From assembly GCA_035947875.1 (NCBI GenBank), contig DASZJQ010000109.1, positions 29,209 to 93,208 on the forward strand: 64,000 bases of DNA, given 5' to 3'. The translations under genes and the position numbers were made by a program. Position 1 is the first letter of the stretch, and every line of letters starts with the position of its first letter. This stretch comes from Bog-473 sp035947875. GTDB lineage: Bacteria; Actinomycetota; Acidimicrobiia; Acidimicrobiales; RAAP-2. Shown here piece by piece: positions 24,061 to 31,929 of the stretch. The notes beneath the pieces were generated by a model. It was not told where the DNA came from and did no database searches. It saw only the letters and a list, made by a program, of their open reading frames with translations.

Positions 24061-24711
24061 TCAGGCGAAGGTGGCGGAACCCACGACGGCGCCGCTGGAG
24101 TTGAAGAGCTGCGCTCCCCGAAGTCGGCTGATGTCCACCCCGATGGTTTTGGTCATCTCACCTGACCCGCGGTGAAGCTCGATGGTGCCGGCCGCCACGA
24201 CTGATCCGGTGTTCAACTGGAGCTTGCACTTGATCGTGCCACTCGACTCGGGTACGCCCACCTTCATGTACACCCACGATGGATGCCCGCCATAGACGAC
24301 GATCTGCCCCAACACACTGCCGCCGGCCGTCTCGAACGATGCGGTACGAATGACTGGCCCGCGGGGGACCGCCACAGCCGTTGTCACCGCCGCGTGATTG
24401 AAGCTGTCGGTGGCCACGACGGTCCCTCCGACCAGCGCCACGCTGGCGGCAATGCCGACCAGCGCGGCGCGGGCGCGGCGCACTTTGAGCGGCCGGACGT
24501 TCGATGCAGGGGTGGGAGTCGCCTGATCAGACAATTTTTGGTGCAAGTCGGACACGAACGCTTCGTCGGGGATGGCATCACCAGGACGAGCGGCGCGCAG
24601 TGCGATGGCCGTGCGGACCACTTCGGCGTCAGCTGGTTCGGCCTTGAAGGATCCAGGACGAAGGCCGGCGACCAGCGCATCAACGAAGGCGGAAAGCTTG
24701 CGGTCCGTCAT
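24061..24711 (-). CDS. Membrane-spanning anti-sigma-factor-like protein (no zinc motif)
   Basis: 216 aa, overlapping the ECF sigma gene by ATGA. The first about 75 residues are soluble and helical (LSAFVDALVAGLRPGSF, ADAEVVRTAIALRAARPGD, FVSDLHQKLSDQ), placed where an anti-sigma domain should be. The HxxxCxxC zinc motif of ZAS anti-sigmas is absent. One membrane helix follows basic residues (about 82-103, ALVGIAASVALVGGTVVAT). The remaining about 110 residues are extracytoplasmic and beta-rich, with a single Cys in IKCKLQ. The arrangement fits a sensor that holds the ECF sigma at the membrane. Function is inferred from position and architecture. Confidence 0.82.
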   Translation of the reverse strand: MTDRKLSAFVDALVAGLRPGSFKAEPADAEVVRTAIALRAARPGDAIPDEAFVSDLHQKLSDQATPTPASNVRPLKVRRARAALVGIAASVALVGGTVVATDSFNHAAVTTAVAVPRGPVIRTASFETAGGSVLGQIVVYGGHPSWVYMKVGVPESSGTIKCKLQLNTGSVVAAGTIELHRGSGEMTKTIGVDISRLRGAQLFNSSGAVVGSATFA

Positions 24712-25301
24712 TGTCCGAACTCCGATCCGACCTTCGCTGCCATACGCAGAGCGCGATGCTGGAGGACCTTGGCGTTGCTCACGCTGACCCCCATTTCCTG
24801 GGCCGCCTCCTTGATCGTGCAGGCCTCAAGGAATCGGAGCTCGAGGATGCGCCGGTAGCGATCCGGAAGAGTGTCCAAGATCTTGGCCGCTCGCTGAGGC
24901 GCATCGGTTGGATCTTTGAAACCGGACGGTTCGACGAGAGCATTGAGGTCGGATTCGGGGTCGATCGTGGTGATCGCCAGGCCCAAGGTGCGGCGCCAAT
25001 GCGAGGCCAGAACGGTCTGGGCCGTGACCAGCAAGTACGACCGAACCTCACCCTTCGATGCCGTAAGTTGCAAAGGTCCAAGGGCCGTCCGAAAGACCTC
25101 CGACGTGAGGTCTTCGGCGTCGGGACGATTGCCTACCCGCGCGTACATCAAGCGGTAGAGGCGGTCGATGTTGTCGCGATACACCGACTCCCAGTCGGTG
25201 TATCCGTCGGTGTCAACCACCCGCAGGTAGGCGATATCGGCATCGCCCGATGCGGATCGTGAGCTGACGTTCGTTGGGCAGGACCGGAGAGCAGGAGACA
25301 T
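24708..25301 (-). CDS. ECF (extracytoplasmic function) RNA polymerase sigma factor
   Basis: 197 aa. Region 2 is visible at about 40-75 (VYRDNIDRLYRLMYARVGNRPDAEDLTSEVFRTAL) and region 4 at about 142-190 (LPDRYRRILELRFLEACTIKEAAQEMGVSVSNAKVLQHRAL). There is no sigma-1 or sigma-3 region. It directs RNA polymerase to a small regulon and is probably held inactive by the overlapping membrane protein. An exact copy of the 19-bp motif (25311-25329) lies 10 nt before its ATG, suggesting autoregulation. The motif may be this sigma's own recognition element, or the site of another regulator. AAGGTGAG just before the start can serve as ribosome binding site. Confidence 0.93.
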   Translation of the reverse strand: MSPALRSCPTNVSSRSASGDADIAYLRVVDTDGYTDWESVYRDNIDRLYRLMYARVGNRPDAEDLTSEVFRTALGPLQLTASKGEVRSYLLVTAQTVLASHWRRTLGLAITTIDPESDLNALVEPSGFKDPTDAPQRAAKILDTLPDRYRRILELRFLEACTIKEAAQEMGVSVSNAKVLQHRALRMAAKVGSEFGQ

Positions 25302-25310
25302 CTCACCTTA

Positions 25311-25329
25311 AGATAGGTGGAGGGGTTAC
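25311..25329 (-). promoter_or_regulatory. 19-bp motif copy 1, in front of the ECF sigma gene
   Basis: Reads GTAACCCCTCCACCTATCT on the minus strand, ending 9 nt before the ATG of the ECF sigma gene. GTAACC is a known type of ECF -35 element, but the 8-nt gap to TATCT is far shorter than a normal -35/-10 spacing. The motif may therefore be a regulator site or an unusual promoter. Confidence 0.6.
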
Positions 25330-25499
25330 AGGGCTCCGATCACCGGGTTCGAGAGTGCGGTGGGTGCGCGGGCCGGGCAGGACGGTGGGCTGAGAGGCGT
25401 CACCTCGATTCCCCTGCATATTGCACCCGACCGGGCTGGAGGCGAGCTGCGGCCAAGTCGGAATGACGTCGCCTGCGCCCCCCACTGAACGGAGAGAGG

Positions 25500-25548
25500 G
25501 CACCGGCCCCTCGGCCTGAATGGGGAGTTGGGAACCGAGGGCCGGTGC
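25500..25548 (-). ncRNA. Long hairpin, possible small RNA or attenuator
   Basis: Two 14-15 nt arms (GCACCGGCCCTCGG on the minus strand at 25548-25535, pairing with 25514-25500 with one extra base) enclose a 20-nt loop. On the minus strand it begins about 33 nt downstream of motif copy 2, in a stretch without a supported gene, so a transcript starting there would be short and end in or after this stem. The strand and the RNA nature are inferred. Confidence 0.35.
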
Positions 25549-25580
25549 AGGAGCACTAGAGACCAAGGGTGCTCACATCG

Positions 25581-25599
25581 AGATAGCGCAGGGGGTTAC
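25581..25599 (-). promoter_or_regulatory. 19-bp motif copy 2, upstream of a non-coding hairpin
   Basis: Reads GTAACCCCCTGCGCTATCT on the minus strand. The same two blocks and the same total length as copies 1 and 3. No protein gene follows immediately; a stable hairpin does (25500-25548), so this copy may serve a small RNA or an upstream promoter of the sigma operon. Confidence 0.55.
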
Positions 25600-25848
25600 A
25601 ACCCCGGACCTTTGCCGCACCAAGAGTTGGTCGGCCGCCGACGGCGCGGGGCACCGCTCCGTCGATCGGGTGTGGCCCATGCGTTGAGTCAATTGCGCGC
25701 GCAGTTTCAATCGGTTGGGATGACGAATCGGCTGGGCCGCGAGATCTGATCCGCCTCGACGCTTCCATCAGCGCGTCCGGTCTTTTCTCATGAGGGACGG
25801 CGATGGTGTGGCAGGCGAGTCGAGCTCTCATTCCCGTATTGGGTCGCC

Positions 25849-25867
25849 GTAACCCTCAGCGTTATCT
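25849..25867 (+). promoter_or_regulatory. 19-bp motif copy 3, upstream of the secreted Yx(FWY)xxD-type protein
   Basis: Reads GTAACCCTCAGCGTTATCT on the plus strand, 151 nt before the ATG at 26019. It is the only exact copy on the plus strand and the natural control element for that gene. Confidence 0.55.
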
Positions 25868-26018
25868 AGCACCGACAAGAAGTTGCGATCGCCGCATCGT
25901 CCAGAACTTCTCCGTCATCGGACACGGCTGCTCTTGAGGAGCCACTGAAAGTTGGGTTTGAACCATCCAGGACGACATTCCGTCGTCACGAGTCACAAAC
26001 GAGTAGGAGGAAACAATC

Positions 26019-26600
26019 ATGCGTCACCATCTCGGAGCCATCTTTGGCGGAGCGATCGCCCTCTCGGCCCTGTCGGCCCTCGGTGCAGGTGCCGGAGCAG
26101 CCACACCGGCCACACCCGCCTCGGCCCATGGGGGATCGACAATGAATCCGTCGAGGGTCGCCGCCGTGCAAAAGCCGGTCCGTGCTCAGGGCATCGCCAA
26201 GTCGGCGACTCTGCACACTGCGACGGCAACCGTTGGCGGAAAGAGCGAATCGATCCTGGTCAATGTCAATGGTCTGCCCCTGTACTACTTCCGAGCGGAT
26301 ACGGCCAAGAAATCGTTAGTCGGCGGTGAACTGGCGCGACTCTGGCCGCCGTTGTTGTCGGCCAAGCCCACGGCCACCGGAATCCAGGGCGCGCTGACCG
26401 CTTTGAAGGAGCCCAACGGCCAGCAGGTCGCCTTTAACGGCCACTTTCTCTACACCTTCGTCGGCGACCTCCCGGGGCACGTCACTGGCCAGGGCGTGTC
26501 GAACTTCTTCGTGGCCACCCCGCGCCTCAAGACGATCAGCTCAGCCAAGACGACACCCACGCCCCCGGCGGCGACGTCGGGTGGCGGCTATGGGTATTGA
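26019..26600 (+). CDS. Secreted protein with Yx(FWY)xxD-type repeats (COG4315-like)
   Basis: 193 aa with a strong AGGAGGAAA ribosome site 6-8 nt before the ATG. The signal peptide has a hydrophobic stretch (about 6-28) and an Ala-rich cleavage region, with no lipobox Cys. The mature part has two related units: one around LPLYYFRADTAKKS and one around HFLYTFVGDLPGHVTGQG. This matches the paired motif of COG4315 predicted lipoproteins, which are common in actinobacteria and of unknown role (possibly redox or metal related). The C-terminus is Thr/Pro-rich and ends GGGYGY. A 19-bp motif copy upstream suggests ECF control, which is inference. Confidence 0.85.
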   Translation: MRHHLGAIFGGAIALSALSALGAGAGAATPATPASAHGGSTMNPSRVAAVQKPVRAQGIAKSATLHTATATVGGKSESILVNVNGLPLYYFRADTAKKSLVGGELARLWPPLLSAKPTATGIQGALTALKEPNGQQVAFNGHFLYTFVGDLPGHVTGQGVSNFFVATPRLKTISSAKTTPTPPAATSGGGYGY

Positions 26601-26956
26601 GGTGGCTGCCTCCTCTACGGGGCGTTACGTGGAACGTGTCGAGCAATGATGGGTAACCGTTGTCGTGGACCGCTCATCGTGGCCCTCCCGACAACGCAGC
26701 CTGACGCCTGTCGTCTCCTTGGGCCTGGATGGGCTGCGGGGGCCGGTGGCTGCAGCCAGCGGTCTGAGCCCGGCCGGTATCGACGGCCCAGCCGGCCGGC
26801 ATGGCCAGGAGACCGGACCCCCGCGTGGCGGTCATGTCGACCGTGAGCAGCGGGGTTCAATGTAGACCCCGAGAGTCGCCCATCCGGACCCGGACCGAAG
26901 CGTTCGATGAGGTCCCCAACGGAGAGTCAGACAGCGACGACCGATCGACTGTCTTG
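26601..26956. other. Intergenic region before the flippase-like gene; start of that gene uncertain
   Basis: I see no separate gene in these 356 bases. The reading frame of the next gene is open from 26801, with possible starts at 26801 and 26834, so up to 52 further residues could belong to it. That stretch is polar and of low protein character. No motif copy was found here; GTAACC at 26653 is not followed by TATCT at the right distance. Confidence 0.4.
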
Positions 26957-28105
26957 ATGGCCCGGCAACTCACGGTGATCGCTGCGCCGAGGTCTGATTC
27001 GATTGCCTCGATCACCGACACAGCGCTTCCCGTCCCAGCCACACGGAGCTGTGGCGACGCCCAGGGCGCGGACCGTCGGCTGTTGCGAAGAGGCATTCGA
27101 AGCGGATTGACCGCCGTTACTGTGGCCGTGGTGGCGTTCTTCGTCGTCACCAAGCGAGCTGCTCTGACGTCATCCATCGGGCGGCTCGGCCATCCCCATT
27201 GGTCATGGATCCCGGTTGCTCTCATGCTCGAGGCAGTCTCAATGGCCACCTTTGCCTCGATGCAGAGCCTGCTCCTCAAAGCAGGCGGGACGCGCATCGG
27301 CCGTCGGCCGATGATGGCCACCATCTACGCGGCGAACGCACTCGCGGTGTCGGTGCCCGTGGCCGGACCCGAATTGGGAACGGCTTTCACCTTCCGGCGC
27401 TTCACGAAACAAGGGGCCGACACGTCCCTGGCCAGTTGGGCTCTGCTGGTGGGTGGCCTCGTCTCGTCGGTCGGGGCGATCCTGGTCCTCGCGGTGGGCG
27501 GTGCACTCTCCGGCAACGTGCTCGTGGCGGGGTTGGCCATCTGCGCCGGCCTCGTGGTTGTGGCCGTCGGAGCCTCGCTACGCACCGCCGTCGGACGACC
27601 GAACCTCCCTCTTGGCCTGGAGCGACCAACGACCTGGATGGTTCAACGCATCGCACGTCTGCTTTTGCACCCGATCGACGATCCCAGCGAAGCGATCAGG
27701 AGGTGGCTGAAGGGTCTGGAATCGCTCCGCCTGTCTCCATCGGAGTGGAGCGAGGTCGGCGGACTGGGGATGACCAACTGGTTGGCCGACGCCGGAGTAC
27801 TGGCGATCAGCCTCCTGGCCATCGGAGCGCCCGTGCCTTGGCGAACTCTGCTTCTCATCTACGGGTTGGCCACCGCGGTCGGGAGCCTGGGGATCACTCC
27901 CGGCGGGATCGGGTTGGTCGAAGGGACCCTCTGCCTCGGTCTGGTGAGTACCGGCGTACCGACGCCGCTGGCGCTGGCCGCGGTGTTGCTCTACCGACTC
28001 GTGAGTTTCTGGCTGGTCAGTGCGGTGGGCTGGCTGGTGCTCCTCTACCTTCGTCTCGCTCGAGTTGCCCGCCGCGAATCCGTCCAAGGAGGCGTCGCCC
28101 TATGA
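26957..28105 (+). CDS. YbhN / LPG-synthase-type transmembrane protein
   Basis: 382 aa from the ATG at 26957 (earlier in-frame starts exist at 26801 and 26834, and no start has a clear ribosome site). About eight membrane segments are visible after a polar 50-residue N-terminus. Family marks are TIYAANALAVSVPVAGPELGTAFTFRRF in the first half and GSLGITPGGIGLVEGTLCLGLVSTGVP near the end. They match the UPF0104 family related to the flippase half of lysyl-phosphatidylglycerol synthase. No aminoacyl-transferase domain is attached, so a lipid transport or membrane role is likely. Its stop overlaps the FtsH start by ATGA, implying co-translation with the protease. Confidence 0.85.
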   Translation: MARQLTVIAAPRSDSIASITDTALPVPATRSCGDAQGADRRLLRRGIRSGLTAVTVAVVAFFVVTKRAALTSSIGRLGHPHWSWIPVALMLEAVSMATFASMQSLLLKAGGTRIGRRPMMATIYAANALAVSVPVAGPELGTAFTFRRFTKQGADTSLASWALLVGGLVSSVGAILVLAVGGALSGNVLVAGLAICAGLVVVAVGASLRTAVGRPNLPLGLERPTTWMVQRIARLLLHPIDDPSEAIRRWLKGLESLRLSPSEWSEVGGLGMTNWLADAGVLAISLLAIGAPVPWRTLLLIYGLATAVGSLGITPGGIGLVEGTLCLGLVSTGVPTPLALAAVLLYRLVSFWLVSAVGWLVLLYLRLARVARRESVQGGVAL

Positions 28106-30000
28106 GTATCTGGCCCAGCAATCGTACGAATGCACCGCCTCCGGGTACCTCGCCGGATAGCCGAGGAGGGACAGCACCCCCTCCGCCAATTGGCCGGCGG
28201 CGCTGGCTGCCGTTCGCCGGAGTGGCGGCGGGCCTCCTGCTCGTGCGCACGCTGGGCGCTCGCCGCGTCCCCACGCGGAGCTATGGGTATTCCACGTTCC
28301 TCTCCCAAGTACAGGCGAACCACGTCAAGACAGCCACCATTGACCCGGCCGGCGCGGTGGCCGGTACCCTGACCAACGGGACCGCCTACTCGAGTCAGAT
28401 TCCGACCGCCCTCCAGGACCCGAAACTCCCGACCCTCCTCAAAACGCACCACGTGGCGATCACCGGCATCGGGTCGCAGACCAGCATCGGAGGGGTCATC
28501 GCTTCGTTCCTGCCTCTGCTGCTGTTGGTGGCCGTCGTCGTGTGGATCGGCCGTAAGGGGGCGCGACAAGCGAAGGGCGGGATCCTGGGCATTGGAGCGT
28601 CGAAGGCCAAGGTCTACGACGAAGAGAGGCCTTCGACTCGATTCTCCGATGTCGCCGGCTACGAGGCGTCCAAGCGCGAGGTGACCGAAGTCGTCGACTT
28701 CTTGAAGCATCCCGACAAGTATGCCGGTGCCGGTGCGACCGGACCTCGAGGGGTGCTCATGGTTGGCCCTCCGGGGACGGGCAAGACGTTGTTGGCCCGG
28801 GCCGTGGCAGGCGAAGCCGAAGTACCATTCTTCGCGCTGACCGGTTCGAGTTTCGTAGAGCTCTTTGTCGGAGTCGGCGCCTCCCGAGTCCGCGAGGTCT
28901 TCGCCGAAGCTCGCAAGCGGGCGCCGTCGATCATCTTCATCGACGAGGTCGATGCCATCGGCCAACGACGCGGGGGCGCGGTCATCTCAAACGACGAGCG
29001 AGAACAGACACTCAATCAGCTCCTGGCCGAGATGGATGGCTTCGATCCCACGTCGGGCGTCGTAGTCATCGCGGCCACCAATCGCCCGGAGATTCTCGAC
29101 CCAGCGCTCTTGCGCCCCGGACGCTTCGACCGCCAAGTGGAGATCCCCCTTCCCAACCAGACCGAGCGGACAGCGATCTTGACCACTCACGCTCGGAGCA
29201 AGCACCTGGCCCATGACGTCGATCTCAAGGCGGTGTCCCGGGGCACCCCGGGCTTCTCGGGAGCCGACCTTGCCAACCTCATCAACGAAGCAGCCATCGT
29301 CGCCGTGCGACACGGCCGTGACGTGATCGCCGCCATCGACCTCGACGAGGCACGGGATCGGATCCTGCTCGGTCCTCGCCAAGCGTCAAATGCTCTACTT
29401 CCCGGGGAGAAGCGAGCCGTCGCCATTCACGAGTCGGGCCACGCCCTGGTCGCGTTGTGCTCCGAACACGCAGATCCCGTGACCAAGGTCACGATCTTGC
29501 CCGCCGGGCAGTCCCTCGGCGCCACCCAACAACTTCCGACGGATGAACGACACCTCTATTCCGAGAGCTACCTGAACGAGTCTCTGGCCGTGCGCCTCGG
29601 TGGCCGCGCCGCTGAGCTCCTCGTCCTCGGCGAGGCATCGACCGGGGCGGCCAACGACTTGGCCGGAGCCACTGAGCTAGCCACCAAGATGGTCCGGGAC
29701 TGGGGGTTCTCGTCGCGGCTCGGTCCGATCGGCTTCGGATCGGGTGGACCGGCATATCTCGGTCACCAACTCGAGAACCGACCCTACGCCGAGGGAACTC
29801 AGCTGGTCATCGACGAGGAGGTGAGCCGGCTCGTCTCCGAAGCGGGAGAGCGGGCCGCCGCCATGCTGGCTGAGCGTCGAGCCTCCCTCGATGCCGTCAT
29901 CGACCTTCTCCTCGAAAAGGAGACGATCAGTGGCGAAGAATTGATGGATGTCGTCCGCGGGCCCGCGGGAAACGCTCGGACAGCGGTCGCGATCGGCTGA
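28102..30000 (+). CDS. ftsH: FtsH-family ATP-dependent zinc metalloprotease
   Basis: 632 aa. The ATG at 28102 overlaps the previous stop and has AAGGAGG upstream. After a polar start come TM1 (about 36-50), a small extracytoplasmic domain (about 55-125) and TM2 (about 130-150). An AAA+ domain follows with Walker A GPPGTGKT (about 221), Walker B IIFIDEVDA (about 277) and the second region of homology at RPGRFDRQVEIPLPN. The zinc site is HESGH (His443-His447), with Asp519 (NDLAGA) as third ligand. FtsH degrades misassembled membrane and regulatory proteins. Since actinobacteria normally have a separate ftsH near folE, this may be a second, specialised copy. Confidence 0.94.
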   Translation: MSIWPSNRTNAPPPGTSPDSRGGTAPPPPIGRRRWLPFAGVAAGLLLVRTLGARRVPTRSYGYSTFLSQVQANHVKTATIDPAGAVAGTLTNGTAYSSQIPTALQDPKLPTLLKTHHVAITGIGSQTSIGGVIASFLPLLLLVAVVVWIGRKGARQAKGGILGIGASKAKVYDEERPSTRFSDVAGYEASKREVTEVVDFLKHPDKYAGAGATGPRGVLMVGPPGTGKTLLARAVAGEAEVPFFALTGSSFVELFVGVGASRVREVFAEARKRAPSIIFIDEVDAIGQRRGGAVISNDEREQTLNQLLAEMDGFDPTSGVVVIAATNRPEILDPALLRPGRFDRQVEIPLPNQTERTAILTTHARSKHLAHDVDLKAVSRGTPGFSGADLANLINEAAIVAVRHGRDVIAAIDLDEARDRILLGPRQASNALLPGEKRAVAIHESGHALVALCSEHADPVTKVTILPAGQSLGATQQLPTDERHLYSESYLNESLAVRLGGRAAELLVLGEASTGAANDLAGATELATKMVRDWGFSSRLGPIGFGSGGPAYLGHQLENRPYAEGTQLVIDEEVSRLVSEAGERAAAMLAERRASLDAVIDLLLEKETISGEELMDVVRGPAGNARTAVAIG

Positions 30001-30114
30001 ACAGATTGCGCCACCGCCGGTGTTCGCACCTGCTGGTGCGCGATCACCGACCCAGAAATTGCGTGCGACACGGAATGTCGAAGTTTGCGCGCCCTGCAGA
30101 CGCGGGGGACCGGT

Positions 30115-30133
30115 GTAACTCTCCTCGATATGT
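30115..30133 (+). promoter_or_regulatory. Near-match copy of the 19-bp motif before the small membrane protein
   Basis: Reads GTAACTCTCCTCGATATGT on the plus strand, 72 nt before the ATG at 30205. It has the same spacing as the exact copies, with one change in each block (T for C, and G for C). Confidence 0.4.
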
Positions 30134-30204
30134 ACAACGGGCTTCGTCGAGTTGACGAACGTCGGAGACTGGCCCACTGGACAACCACGAAAGGACACAT
30201 TCAG

Positions 30205-30786
30205 ATGTCGAGCTTCTCACTGCCCAGTCGGGGCGGAATCGGCGAGCAAACTTTTGCCCAGCCCTTGGATATAAAGGCGAACATGGCCGTGTTGCGTTCG
30301 ACGGGCATCGTGGCGCTGATGGGCATCGTCGTGATTCACCTGGTGCAGGTGGTACCGACGATGCAGGCCATGCCGCTGCTCGGCGTGGCCTACCTCTCGT
30401 TGATCGCCGGCGCGGTGGTCGTGGGCGCCCGCTTGGTCATCGGAGGCCGGTCCCAAACCCGGCTCTGGGCGCCGGTGGCCCTTCTCGGGATGGCGGCCAT
30501 CGCGGGCTATGTGTTCACCCGACTGCTGAGTACCCCTCTCGACCACCAAGACGTTGCCAACTGGTCGTGCATGTTGGGTTTGGCCGCTCTCTTCGTCGAA
30601 GCCGCGCTGGTGGCGATGAGTCTCTACGCCATCTCGATGCGCCGGCACATTCGTCCGGCGCCGCTCCCCACCCGAAATGGATCTCACTCGCTCCAGACTC
30701 GTCCGCTCCACGTCGGGGCGTCCAACGGATCGGCCTTGGCAAATCGCGAGACCGCACCGGGTACAAACCTGAAGGGTGCCAGCTGA
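30205..30786 (+). CDS. Small polytopic membrane protein, unknown
   Basis: 193 aa from the ATG at 30205, with AAAGGA about 9 nt upstream. Four hydrophobic segments are visible: STGIVALMGIVVIHLVQVV, LLGVAYLSLIAGAVVVGARL, APVALLGMAAIAGYVF and MLGLAALFVEAALVAMSLYA. A polar 50-residue tail follows. The family is not recognised. The gene follows ftsH by about 200 nt, with a near copy of the 19-bp motif in between, so it may belong to the same ECF-linked regulon. Its role is unknown. Confidence 0.78.
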   Translation: MSSFSLPSRGGIGEQTFAQPLDIKANMAVLRSTGIVALMGIVVIHLVQVVPTMQAMPLLGVAYLSLIAGAVVVGARLVIGGRSQTRLWAPVALLGMAAIAGYVFTRLLSTPLDHQDVANWSCMLGLAALFVEAALVAMSLYAISMRRHIRPAPLPTRNGSHSLQTRPLHVGASNGSALANRETAPGTNLKGAS

Positions 30787-31161
30787 GTGCCCGGCGGTAC
30801 GCTCACCAAAACGATCGACCATTGGTTGTCGGGCGGCGCAAGAGGTCTCATCAGCGTTGCCGGTAGCGGAACCCTCCCGAGGAGATGAGCCGTGGTGCTG
30901 CGCGAAACGTCGCGCCGAACAGAGAGGCCCCGCTGATCGTGGCCACCAAGGAGGCGCGGACCACGGACGCCACCGGGTCCAGGGCGGCGACTCTGGGGGC
31001 GGCACGTCGCGGCGGAATCGTCGGCGCGCCTCGGTCAGCCGGACCGCCGGGTCGTCACCGCGTCTCGAACGTGGACGGGAAAGGACCGCCAACCGCCCTT
31101 TCCGACGGGCTCGCGCGTCAGGGCGACCAACGCCACCGGGCGATGAACCAGACTGGGTGTG
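30787..31161. other. Intergenic region, nothing supported
   Basis: No convincing gene, repeat or structured element is visible in these 375 bases. Open frames here have no family character or ribosome site. The promoter of the HAD gene at 31162 presumably lies in its last part. Confidence 0.4.
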
Positions 31162-31929
31162 ATGGCTCGGGCCGTGATCTTCGACTTCTACGGCACGCTG
31201 GCGCACTGGCAGGATCACGACGCCTCCAACTACGCCGCGGTCCTCTCGGCCCATGGATACGACCTGTCCGACGAGGTGGCCGAGGCGTACTTCGCCCGCT
31301 ACGACGGGGTGGAGCACTTCGACCATTCAGTGGACGAGGCGAGATATGAGGATTGGGTGCGCCACCGACTGCGCCATCTCATCGGTGGCTGTGGGGTCCC
31401 CCCTGATGATCAGGATTCGATCATCGACGCGTTGCGTGCGTCGGACCAGGGACCGATGGTGGCCTACCCCGAAGCAGCGGCCACGTTGGCCTCCCTGCGG
31501 GAGGCAGGTTGGGCCATTGGCGTGTGCTCCAACTGGGGATGGGAACTCGATGCCTTTCTGATCCAAGTTGGCCTTTTCGACCTGGTGGATTCGGCCGTGA
31601 CCTCGGCCCGGGCAGGGGCCCGCAAGCCTCATCCCTCCATCTACGCCCATGCCGTCAGCGCACTCGATGTGACCGCACACGAGACCGTCTTCGTGGGGGA
31701 CAGCTGGGGACCCGATGTCGAGGGCCCCCACCACGCGGGTATGACCGCCGTGCATGTCTGGCGGCCCACCGAGCGATCCGGCTCGGTTCCCGATCCGTTG
31801 TTGACGGGGATGCACCGCGTCGCCGATCTCTCCGAACTGGTGCCGTTGCTCAGTGCAGCGGACCGCCGATCGGCGGCCGCCCGTGGTCGGAGAGGCCTCG
31901 AGCCAACGTGGCCCGATCATTCGCCGTGA
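31162..31929 (+). CDS. HAD-family hydrolase
   Basis: 255 aa from the ATG at 31162 (a GTG directly before it is possible). HAD motif I is FDFYGTLAHW with Asp nucleophile and Tyr/Gly in the acid position. Motif II is near VCSNWGWE, motif III uses the Lys of ARAGARKPHPSIY and motif IV is FVGDSWGPDVEGPHHAG. The cap region is alpha-helical (subfamily IA). Likely a small-molecule phosphatase or dehalogenase-like enzyme. The C-terminal part after LSELVPLLSAAD adds about 27 charged residues. The last 80 nt overlap the end of the ligase gene on the opposite strand. Confidence 0.88.
   Translation: MARAVIFDFYGTLAHWQDHDASNYAAVLSAHGYDLSDEVAEAYFARYDGVEHFDHSVDEARYEDWVRHRLRHLIGGCGVPPDDQDSIIDALRASDQGPMVAYPEAAATLASLREAGWAIGVCSNWGWELDAFLIQVGLFDLVDSAVTSARAGARKPHPSIYAHAVSALDVTAHETVFVGDSWGPDVEGPHHAGMTAVHVWRPTERSGSVPDPLLTGMHRVADLSELVPLLSAADRRSAAARGRRGLEPTWPDHSP

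Larger units (their letters stand above)
25302..26018. other. 717-bp non-coding region with three copies of a 19-bp motif and a long hairpin
   Basis: I find no convincing protein gene here. The region holds three exact GTAACYC-N7-TATCT motifs: two on the minus strand (25311, 25581) and one on the plus strand (25849). It also holds a long imperfect hairpin at 25500-25548. The two minus copies are 270 nt apart; the outer one would drive transcription through the hairpin towards the sigma gene. The plus copy points to the secreted protein at 26019, leaving a 5' leader of about 150 nt that contains a GGAGGAAA ribosome site near its end. Confidence 0.6.

Noticed and set aside
26653..26671. GTAACC in the gap before the flippase-like gene as another motif copy
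   Set aside because: The second block is absent (TGGACC where TATCT is expected).
27199..28101. N-terminal extension of FtsH over the preceding membrane protein gene
   Set aside because: That frame is Arg/Gly-rich and has no family character; the membrane protein occupies the region in another frame and the ribosome site is at 28090.
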